This document shows positions 1 to 5,150 of a stretch of DNA of 7,508 bases, in pieces. The notes beneath the pieces were generated by a model, which was not told where the DNA came from, did no database searches, and saw only the letters and a list, made by a program, of their open reading frames with translations. The stretch's first letter is position 1. Each line of letters begins with the position of its first letter. Source of the DNA: Oscillospiraceae bacterium (lineage in GTDB: Bacteria; Bacillota; Clostridia; Oscillospirales; Oscillospiraceae); NCBI GenBank assembly GCA_031280325.1, contig JAITGW010000057.1, positions 1-7,508 on the forward strand, written 5' to 3'. The position numbers were made by a program, and so were the translations under genes.

Positions 1-1
1 T

Positions 2-1009
2 CTGTATGCGCGCGGCGCGGACGAGCGGCGTGAGCCCGCCTCCGTCACGAAGATCATGACACAGCTGCTGATTGTCGAGGCGGTCGAGGCGGGGACGCTC
101 ACCCTGGACGAGATCGTAACCGCGTCGGCGTCGGCGGCGGGTATCGGCGGCAGCCAGATGTATCTTGAGGAGGGGGAACGGATCTCCGTACGCGATCTCA
201 TGAAAGCGCTCACCGTGAACTCGGCAAACGACGCCGCCGTCGTCATGGCGGAGCGCATTGCCGGCAGCGAGGAGGCGTTTGCGAAGCTGATGAACGAGCG
301 CGCGGGCGCGCTTGGCATGGCGGATACGCACTTTACCAACGCCTCCGGGCTGTACCCGGACGATGAGCATTACACAACTGCGCGGGATGTTGCGATAATG
401 TCGCGCGAGCTTATGGGTCACGAGCTGATCCGGGAATTTACCACCATATGGACGGGAACGCTTCGGGACGGGACGTTTAATCTCGCGAACACGAACCGTC
501 TCATCCATGACTATAAGGGCGCGACGGGACTTAAAACCGGATACACCTCCCGCGCGGGATACTGCCTCTCCGCCGCGGCGGAGAGAGACGGAATTGAGTA
601 TATCGCGGTCGTGCTGGGCTGTGATACGGGCGCGATACGCTTCGGTGAAGCAGCCGCGCTTTTGGATTTTGCGTTCAATAACTACGTACTCATATCCCTC
701 CTGCCAAGCGAGCCGCTTCCGCCGGTTCCGGTCGTGCTCGGAAAGGCGCGTTATGTTCAGCCCGTGCCGGAGGGAGATGTATGCCTTGTCGTCACCAAAG
801 CGGAGGCGCGGGTGATTGAAAAACGGATTTCGATTCTCACTGCCGTGCCCGCGCCGGTACTTGAGGGAGAGCGCCTCGGCGCGATCGTGGTTCATTCGGG
901 AGACAGAATCATCGCGGAGCTCGACATTGTCTCCGCGGAAAGTTCACGGAGCTTGACATGGGCGGAGATATTCGCGCGCTTCTTCTCGCTGCTGTTTACG
1001 GCGGGATAA
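2..1009 (+). CDS. D-alanyl-D-alanine carboxypeptidase (DacF/PBP5-type), 5' partial
   Basis: A low-molecular-weight penicillin-binding protein that removes the terminal D-Ala from peptidoglycan pentapeptides outside the membrane. All three active-site motifs of the family are visible, counting from the first complete codon at base 2: SVTK with nucleophile Ser14 and Lys17, SAN at 74-76, and KTG at 178-180. The peptidase S11 domain is followed by a PBP5-like C-terminal beta domain (about residues 220-310) and a hydrophobic, probably amphipathic C-terminal tail (TWAEIFARFFSLLF) of the kind that anchors these enzymes to the membrane. The ATG at 56 cannot be the start because the catalytic serine lies before it in the same open frame. 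The true start and signal peptide, perhaps 50-60 residues, lie left of the window. It probably shares a transcript with pgi, 27 bases downstream. The family is certain; the DacA/DacB/DacF assignment is not. Confidence 0.95.
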   Translation: MYARGADERREPASVTKIMTQLLIVEAVEAGTLTLDEIVTASASAAGIGGSQMYLEEGERISVRDLMKALTVNSANDAAVVMAERIAGSEEAFAKLMNERAGALGMADTHFTNASGLYPDDEHYTTARDVAIMSRELMGHELIREFTTIWTGTLRDGTFNLANTNRLIHDYKGATGLKTGYTSRAGYCLSAAAERDGIEYIAVVLGCDTGAIRFGEAAALLDFAFNNYVLISLLPSEPLPPVPVVLGKARYVQPVPEGDVCLVVTKAEARVIEKRISILTAVPAPVLEGERLGAIVVHSGDRIIAELDIVSAESSRSLTWAEIFARFFSLLFTAG

Positions 1010-1027
1010 GCCGCGCAAAAACCTGTA

Positions 1028-1033
1028 GGAGAG
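1028..1033 (+). promoter_or_regulatory. Ribosome binding site of pgi
   Basis: AGGAGAG-type Shine-Dalgarno sequence three to four bases before the ATG at 1037. It supports this start. The short gap from the preceding stop, with no hairpin in it, suggests co-transcription. Confidence 0.7.
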
Positions 1034-1036
1034 TAT

Positions 1037-2263
1037 ATGCTGTCGTTAATTACTGACCGTGCGTTAAAATTCGCCGCGCCGGCGGACGCCGACCAAGCTG
1101 AGCAAAACGCGCGCCTGTCCGCGTTTTCCATGACCGGCTGGATGAAAATCGCGCAGAGAGAATCCGCGGCGGAGCTTGACCGGATTCACGCCGCGGCGCA
1201 ACGGATTCGCCGTGAGTCCGGCGCGCTCGTCCTCGTCGGCGCGGGCGGGAGCTCGCTTGGCGCGCGCGCTCTCATCTCCGCGCTGGGCGATGGGGATTTT
1301 TCCGTGTTTTTTTGCGGCGACAATTTGTCCGCGAAGCGCATGACGCGCCTGCGCGAGCGGCTGAAAACCCGCGATTACTCTATAAATATTGTCTCAAAAA
1401 CAGGAACGACGCTTGAAACTCTCGCGGCGGCGCGCGTATTGCTTTCGGATATGGAGGCGCGGTACGGCACTGCCGCGTTTGGGCGCGTATACGTCACGGC
1501 GGGCGAGGAGGACAACGCGCTGTCGCGCTTCGCGCGGGAGCGGGAATGCGAGCTTTTCGCGATCCCGCGGGACGTCGGCGGGCGCTACAGCGTCCTTTCT
1601 CCGGCGGGACTGCTTCCGGCGGCAGCCGCCGGAGTTGATATTGACGCGCTTATAAGCGGCGCGCGCGACATGGCGCAAAGCGGGCGGCATACGGCGCTGC
1701 GTTACGCCGCGACGCGCCGCGGACTGTACGCCTCGGGTTATCGCACGGAGATATTCGCGCCGTTTGAGGCGGATTTATCCGACCTTGCGTCCTGGTGGCG
1801 ACAGCTTTTCGGAGAAAGCGAAGGAAAGGGCGGCGGCGGAATTTTCCCGTCCCGCGCGGCGTTCACTGCGGATCTGCATTCCATGGGTCAGTATATCCAG
1901 CAGGGACGGAGGGATATTTTCGAGACGCTGCTGTCCGTGCGGGACGGCGGGACGCTTGTCATACCGCGTGCGAGTTATTTCGGCGGCGTGTCCGACGATC
2001 TTGTCGGCACGGATTTTGCGGAGTTGAACGCCGCCGCGCGGCGCGCTGTAGCAGATGCGCACGCCGCCGGCGGCGTTCCGGTGCTGGAGATTGAGCTGGC
2101 GCGGCTTGACGCGTATAATATCGGTCAGGCGGTATACTTTTTTCAGCTTGCGTGCGCCTATTCTGGCGTATTATCGGGAATAAATCCGTTTGACCAGCCG
2201 GGGGTGGAAAGCTATAAGCGCAAGCTGAAGGAAATATTGTCGAATAACCGCCGGAGCTTTTGA
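1037..2263 (+). CDS. pgi: Glucose-6-phosphate isomerase
   Basis: Cytosolic enzyme interconverting glucose 6-phosphate and fructose 6-phosphate in glycolysis and gluconeogenesis. The 408 residues hold the family landmarks in order: the glycine-rich VGAGGSSLGARA segment (67-78), the sugar-phosphate-binding SKTGTT loop (120-125), PGI signature 1 (VGGRYSVLSPAGLL, 180-193), the catalytic glutamate in GESEGK (Glu260), the catalytic histidine in TADLHSMGQ (His281), and PGI signature 2 ending in the catalytic lysine (GINPFDQPGVESYK, 381-394). It is about 40 residues shorter than the roughly 450-residue Bacillus enzyme. The difference seems spread over the N-terminus and linkers, and nothing catalytic is missing. 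Ser73 replaces the tyrosine usual in GIGGSYLGARA. The gene follows the carboxypeptidase gene closely, which is probably only operon convenience. Confidence 0.97.
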   Translation: MLSLITDRALKFAAPADADQAEQNARLSAFSMTGWMKIAQRESAAELDRIHAAAQRIRRESGALVLVGAGGSSLGARALISALGDGDFSVFFCGDNLSAKRMTRLRERLKTRDYSINIVSKTGTTLETLAAARVLLSDMEARYGTAAFGRVYVTAGEEDNALSRFARERECELFAIPRDVGGRYSVLSPAGLLPAAAAGVDIDALISGARDMAQSGRHTALRYAATRRGLYASGYRTEIFAPFEADLSDLASWWRQLFGESEGKGGGGIFPSRAAFTADLHSMGQYIQQGRRDIFETLLSVRDGGTLVIPRASYFGGVSDDLVGTDFAELNAAARRAVADAHAAGGVPVLEIELARLDAYNIGQAVYFFQLACAYSGVLSGINPFDQPGVESYKRKLKEILSNNRRSF

Positions 2264-2340
2264 AACAGCGCACGGCAGATTTCGCGGGCGCTGCGATAAG
2301 TGAAGAACATGAGCTGTGAGGAAAAAAGATAAAATCGAGG

Positions 2341-2369
2341 TTGATTTTTTGTTGGCTTTTTGGTAAAAT
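2341..2369 (+). promoter_or_regulatory. Probable sigma-A promoter for the P-loop gene and queH
   Basis: TTGATT (2341-2346) and TAAAAT (2364-2369) are separated by 17 bases, and TGG just before the -10 box gives an extended -10. They lie in the only clearly AT-rich stretch of the window, about 45 bases before the next gene's ATG. Four of six -35 bases and five of six -10 bases match consensus. This is sequence evidence only. Confidence 0.6.
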
Positions 2370-2396
2370 TAATACAGACAAGCGCAAAACGATTTG

Positions 2397-2404
2397 AAAG
2401 GAAG
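2397..2404 (+). promoter_or_regulatory. Ribosome binding site that sets the P-loop gene start
   Basis: AAAGGAAG lies nine bases before the ATG at 2414. This selects 2414 over the in-frame ATG at 2360, which lies at or before the promoter's -10 box. Confidence 0.75.
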
Positions 2405-2413
2405 TGTTTTCCG

Positions 2414-2830
2414 ATGCCACAGGTAAAGCTCATCATGGGCGTAAAAGGCTCCGGCAAGACAAAGCAATTCATTGATCTTGTGACCCACGCGTTAGAGGGC
2501 GAGAAAGGCGACATCGTCTGCCTTGAAAAAGGAAGCCGCCTGACATATGATCTGCCCCACGCCGTCCGCCTTATCGAATCCGCCGAATACGGTTTTAATA
2601 ACTATGAATTTCTCAAGGGCTTCCTCAGCGGACTGCGCGCCGGTAATTATGACATTACGCACGTGTTTATCGACAGCGTGCTTCGTATGATTGACGTTCC
2701 GCTTGATGAGCGCGCGGAGGAATTTTTTGACTGGTGCGAGGCTTTCGGTCAGAAGCACGGGATCAAATTCACAATGATGGTCTCGGCGGATGTCGCCGCC
2801 GCGACGGAGAACATCCGAAAGTATTTCTAA
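2414..2830 (+). CDS. Small P-loop NTPase of unknown function (138 aa)
   Basis: A soluble 138-residue protein with a near-N-terminal Walker A motif, GVKGSGKT (residues 9-16), and a hydrophobic strand ending in aspartate (VFID, 84-87) that could serve as Walker B. There is no signal peptide or membrane segment. It resembles a family of about 140-residue proteins common in Clostridia, sometimes loosely annotated 'twitching motility protein PilT' or 'ATP-binding protein'. The size and the lack of other PilT motifs make a motility role unsupported. The start is set by the AAAGGAAG sequence upstream and by analogy with the family, whose members begin a few residues before the P-loop. The stop codon overlaps the queH start (TAATG), so the two are probably translationally coupled. 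The function is unknown; a nucleotide-dependent role linked to queuosine synthesis is only a guess. Confidence 0.88.
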   Translation: MPQVKLIMGVKGSGKTKQFIDLVTHALEGEKGDIVCLEKGSRLTYDLPHAVRLIESAEYGFNNYEFLKGFLSGLRAGNYDITHVFIDSVLRMIDVPLDERAEEFFDWCEAFGQKHGIKFTMMVSADVAAATENIRKYF

Positions 2831-3447
2831 TGAACTTTTGGCTTGAGACGGAGCGCGTACTTCTACAGGTACGCGCTTCTGGTTTGTATCCGCGGCTGCT
2901 GCTCCACGCGTGCTGCGCGCCGTGCTCCGCCCGCGCGCTGGAGGTTTTGGCTGACGCATTTGACATTACGCTCTACTTTGATAACCCGAACATTTTTCCC
3001 GAGGCGGAGCATGACCTGCGGCGGGACGGGGTGTTCCGCCTTTCAGAGATCTGGAACCGTGAGATGAGTCCTGCGCGCCACGTAAAGGTCATTGCTCCGG
3101 TCTATGACCACGCGCGGTTTTTGGCCGCGGCGCGCGGACTTGAGAGTGAGCCGGAGGGCGGCGCGCGCTGTTTTGCGTGCTTTGATCTGCGCCTGCGCGC
3201 GGCGCGTGATTACGCACGGGAAAACGGATACGCGTGGTTCGGCACAACGCTTACGACGGGTCCGAGAAAGAGCGCGTCCGCGATAAACGGTATCGGCGCT
3301 CGCCTGACGTGCGGCGGCGCAGAGTTTCTTCCCTGCGACCTCAAGAAAAAAGACGGATACCTAAGCAGTATCCGCCTGTCAGAGCGTTTTGGGCTTTATC
3401 GACAGCGCTATTGCGGGTGCGAAATGTCAAACGGCGGCGAAATATAG
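2830..3447 (+). CDS. queH: Epoxyqueuosine reductase QueH
   Basis: Catalyses the last step of tRNA queuosine synthesis, reduction of epoxyqueuosine to queuosine; QueH is the unrelated alternative to cobalamin-dependent QueG. In 205 residues the family (formerly DUF208) pattern is complete: HACCAPCS near the N-terminus (Cys28, Cys29, Cys32), YFDNPNIFPEAEHDLR (49-64), CFAC followed by DLRL (114-122), the FGTTLTTGPRKS segment (137-148), INGIG (152-156), the FLPCDLKKKDGY segment (166-177) and LYRQRYCGCEMS (189-200). The CC pair and the CxxC pair are the conserved cysteines expected to hold the Fe-S centre. An open frame extends back to 2734, but the ATG at 2830 is chosen because the family starts just before the CC motif and it overlaps the preceding stop by one base. 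No strong Shine-Dalgarno precedes it, which fits coupling to the upstream gene. Confidence 0.95.
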   Translation: MNFWLETERVLLQVRASGLYPRLLLHACCAPCSARALEVLADAFDITLYFDNPNIFPEAEHDLRRDGVFRLSEIWNREMSPARHVKVIAPVYDHARFLAAARGLESEPEGGARCFACFDLRLRAARDYARENGYAWFGTTLTTGPRKSASAINGIGARLTCGGAEFLPCDLKKKDGYLSSIRLSERFGLYRQRYCGCEMSNGGEI

Positions 3448-3471
3448 GGGAGGCGGAAGCGCGCCCCCTAT
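3444..3471 (+). terminator. Hairpin terminator after queH, overlapping the convergent bthL stop
   Basis: ATAGGGG (3444-3450) pairs exactly with CCCCTAT (3465-3471). Inside the loop, GCG (3453-3455) can pair with CGC (3460-3462) around a GAAG tetraloop. On the + strand the stem is followed by a T-rich run (TTGTTTGTCTGCTTTT), consistent with intrinsic termination of queH. The stem includes both stop codons, TAG at 3445-3447 (+) and at 3470-3468 (-). On the - strand the following T-run is poor, so action in that direction is doubtful. Confidence 0.55.
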
Positions 3472-4292
3472 TGTTTGTCTGCTTTTCGCTCCAGCGCAAT
3501 GTCGCCGAGGTTTACGGATTCGCGAGCCTGGACGCGCTGAAACGTCTGAAATTCGTATCCGTCGGCGCCGATGATGATTTCGTAAACGCCGGGCGCAAGG
3601 TCAAAAAACCAGAAGTCGCCATAGTTATCGGTCGTGGCCTCCCATGTTTTATAGCCGCTGATGCAGCGCGCGCGCGCGCCGATTATGACCTCCTCGATTT
3701 CGGGGTCGTAAACCGTTCCGCCGATGAAAACCCCGGGGATGTTACGATAAAACACGCGAGGGCGGAAGCCCGTTTCCGGCTGCAGCACCTCCGCGCCGAC
3801 GATAAAATCCTCAAGCTCCGCCTCCTCGCCGAACGAGAGCGCCTCGGTCGGACATGCGTCCGCACACCGGGGCAGACCAAGCCCGTTATCGAGCAGGTGG
3901 GCGCAGCCGGTGCATTTCTGCGCGATCTTCAACTCATCGTTAAAGAAAATCGCGCCGTATACGCACGCGGATTTGCAAGCGCCGCAGCCGGCGCATTTTT
4001 GCGGGTCGATAAGCACAAGCCCGTCGTCCCGCCGCGATATCGCCCCGGCGGGACACGCCGCTATACACCCGGCGCGCTCGCAGTGGTTGCACAGGCGCGG
4101 CGTATAGTGCATTCGAACTTTCGGCACGGAGCCTTGCGTGTGCTCATGGAGCTTTAGCCAAAACTGCCCGATTTCGGGCTGCGCCCTGGCATACGGCAGC
4201 CAGTCGCTGCCTGCGTGCTCGTCCTTGCAGGCGATCTGACAGTTGTGACAGCCGTTGCATTTTGATACGTCTACGCAAAAAACCTTGCTCAT
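3468..4292 (-). CDS. bthL: Transhydroxylase small subunit, four-quartet ferredoxin with C-terminal beta-sandwich (BthL-like)
   Basis: Predicted electron-transfer or structural subunit of a cytoplasmic molybdenum enzyme. Residues 1-160 are a DmsB/PsrB-type polyferredoxin with four cysteine quartets: C12-C15-C18-C22, C68-C71-C76-C80, C100-C103-C106-C110 and C127-C130-C143-C147. Residues from about 185 to 274 form a carboxypeptidase-regulatory/Cna-B-like beta-sandwich, seen in GGTVYD, the TTDNYGDFWFFDLAPGVYEI segment and GADGY. There is no Tat signal or membrane anchor. This combination and the length of 274 residues match BthL, the beta subunit of Pelobacter acidigallici pyrogallol-phloroglucinol transhydroxylase, which also carries an antiparallel beta-barrel domain. 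An AAAGGA sequence (4309-4304) lies 11 bases before the ATG. The matching large-subunit gene is upstream on the same strand, separated by a damaged regulator. Alternative: the small subunit of a related catechol dehydroxylase-type enzyme. Confidence 0.88.
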   Translation of the reverse strand: MSKVFCVDVSKCNGCHNCQIACKDEHAGSDWLPYARAQPEIGQFWLKLHEHTQGSVPKVRMHYTPRLCNHCERAGCIAACPAGAISRRDDGLVLIDPQKCAGCGACKSACVYGAIFFNDELKIAQKCTGCAHLLDNGLGLPRCADACPTEALSFGEEAELEDFIVGAEVLQPETGFRPRVFYRNIPGVFIGGTVYDPEIEEVIIGARARCISGYKTWEATTDNYGDFWFFDLAPGVYEIIIGADGYEFQTFQRVQARESVNLGDIALERKADKQ

Positions 4293-4303
4293 CAGAAAAA
4301 GAA

Positions 4304-4309
4304 TCCTTT
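4304..4309 (-). promoter_or_regulatory. Ribosome binding site of bthL
   Basis: AAAGGA on the - strand, 11 bases before the ATG at 4292 and within the 34-base gap after the GyrI-like stop. The spacing is slightly long but it is the only candidate. No separate promoter is evident in this gap, so bthL is probably transcribed from upstream. Confidence 0.5.
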
Positions 4310-4326
4310 CCCGGGTCAGTGGTTAG

Positions 4327-4846
4327 CTACCCGATCACATAGCAGAGGTCTAAAACTATGTTACCGTCCGCGTCCGGAACGGTGAAGCGCGGACAGTTAT
4401 ACCGCTCGAACATCCAAAGCGCGCCGTCCTTATCCGCCGCGGGCTTCAGTCCCCGCGCGTACAGGGCGTTTATGACCGCGTCGTCCTGTAAGTAAATGTC
4501 CGGCTCGCGCCCCTGTATCCAGCAAACTCCAAGTTCAAGCGCGCCGAAATCGACGCGGCCGAAGCCCGCGGGAACCGCCGTTCCCGGCGGGGCGAACATG
4601 CCGATCCAATACCTCAAACGGGTCGCTGTCCTTTCGGCGCGCAAGTCCGATATAAGAGTCTCCGTCCTCACGGAAGGTCTTATCGAAGCCGTTTGCGCCC
4701 TCAAGCTCGGTGAAGCGGCTCGTCCGCATCCATTCGCCCCATTTGTGCGCGAACATACCGTCCGATCTGTCCCCGTCGCCGTATTTGATTCCGACAAAAC
4801 GCGACTCCGGCACCTGCTGTGTATAGGTTCTGATGATTTTCGCCAT
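4327..4846 (-). pseudogene. GyrI-like effector-binding domain protein with a one-base frameshift
   Basis: The ATG at 4846 opens a reading frame starting MAKIIRTYTQQVPESRFVGI. It matches the GyrI-like/AraC effector-binding fold, small-molecule-binding domains of transcription regulators. After 78 residues, at DSDPFE, the frame becomes meaningless (VLDRHVRP) and would stop at 4535. Skipping one base at 4612 (or the identical 4613) restores 94 more family-like residues, starting YWIGMFAPPG and containing LGVCWIQGRE, LWMFERYNCPRF and NIVLDLCYVIG, ending at 4327. The corrected protein has 172 residues. The clean resumption at EYWIG shows that an extra base (GAGG for GAG) broke one gene. Causes could be a real recent mutation or a sequence error; no recognisable slippery site is present. 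It was probably the C-terminal half of an AraC-type regulator whose DNA-binding remnant lies immediately upstream. Confidence 0.8.
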
Positions 4847-4854
4847 TTCTGTCA

Positions 4855-4859
4855 CTCCT
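4855..4859 (-). promoter_or_regulatory. Strong internal ribosome binding site before the GyrI-like domain
   Basis: AGGAG (followed by TGA) lies eight bases before the ATG at 4846. It sits inside codons that, in the ancestral AraC-GyrI fusion, would encode the GVTEM linker. It could allow the effector-binding domain to be made alone, or it may be a by-product of the GGAGTGACAGAAATG codon choice. Confidence 0.5.
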
Positions 4860-4904
4860 GAAATTGAAATTTTGAAGCGCGGGGCGGCTTGGGAGAATAT
4901 GGCT

Positions 4905-5150
4905 TGTCCGCGCCGCCGTCGGAGATACGCCGAACTCGCGCCTGAACGCCGCGGGAAACGCATCCGGAGACTCATAACCGTACTTCGCGGCAGGATCAAT
5001 CACCCGCGCCTTTGTGAGATACGGCTCCCGCGCGGGGCGGTCACGCCTGCGGGCGCGCACGTATTCGGCGACCGTCTGACCGTCCGCTTCATGCGCGAGC
5101 ATTATGCCACCGCCCGCGGAAGCTGCGTTCCGTGATCCGTCAAACGTGAT
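4905..5150 (-). pseudogene. Remnant of an AraC-family DNA-binding domain
   Basis: Directly after the large-subunit stop, one frame encodes an AraC helix-turn-helix tail: VAEYVRARR, then ARVIDPAAKYGYESPDAF, FRREFGVSPTAA. Intact relatives read roughly LSEYIRRRR, VIDLALKYGYDSPEAF and FGVSPSAAR. Upstream of VAEYV the expected first helices (ACCSVYHFQRMF-like) are degenerate, and only about 25 codons separate them from the stop at 5151, so the family's first 30-40 residues and a proper start are missing; the first ATG is at 5102. Near 4910 the family match leaves this frame and continues one base shifted as GQAIFSQAAPRFKISISGVTEM, the linker that runs into the GyrI-like domain. The region therefore looks like the broken front half of one AraC-GyrI regulator. 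A sequence error could explain the shift but not the lost N-terminus. Confidence 0.72.

Noticed and set aside
56..58. ATG as start of the carboxypeptidase
   Set aside because: The SxxK catalytic serine is encoded upstream at 41-43 in the same open frame, so this Met is internal.
2266..2293. CAGCGC/GCGCTG inverted repeat after pgi as a terminator
   Set aside because: The stem is only 6 bp, the loop is 16 bases, and no T-run follows.
1959..2420. 153-codon - strand open frame over the pgi end and the following gap
   Set aside because: Most of it overlaps the conserved pgi C-terminus and its translation looks random.
2734..2829. N-terminal extension of QueH from the ATG at 2734
   Set aside because: It would overlap the P-loop gene by 97 bases, and QueH proteins begin shortly before the CC motif, which fits the ATG at 2830.
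3234..4157. 307-codon + strand open frame antisense to bthL
   Set aside because: It starts inside queH and then mirrors the bthL coding strand. The translation is arginine/alanine-rich with no family features, while the - strand gene has sixteen ordered cysteines.
4605..4620. Programmed ribosomal frameshift in the GyrI-like gene
   Set aside because: No slippery codon, stop codon or stimulatory hairpin typical of +1 recoding is evident. A plain one-base insertion or error is simpler.
4701..5102. Intact small gene of 133 residues starting at 5102
   Set aside because: Only the AraC-like first half is family-like; beyond about 4910 this frame is nonsense while the conserved linker continues in another frame.
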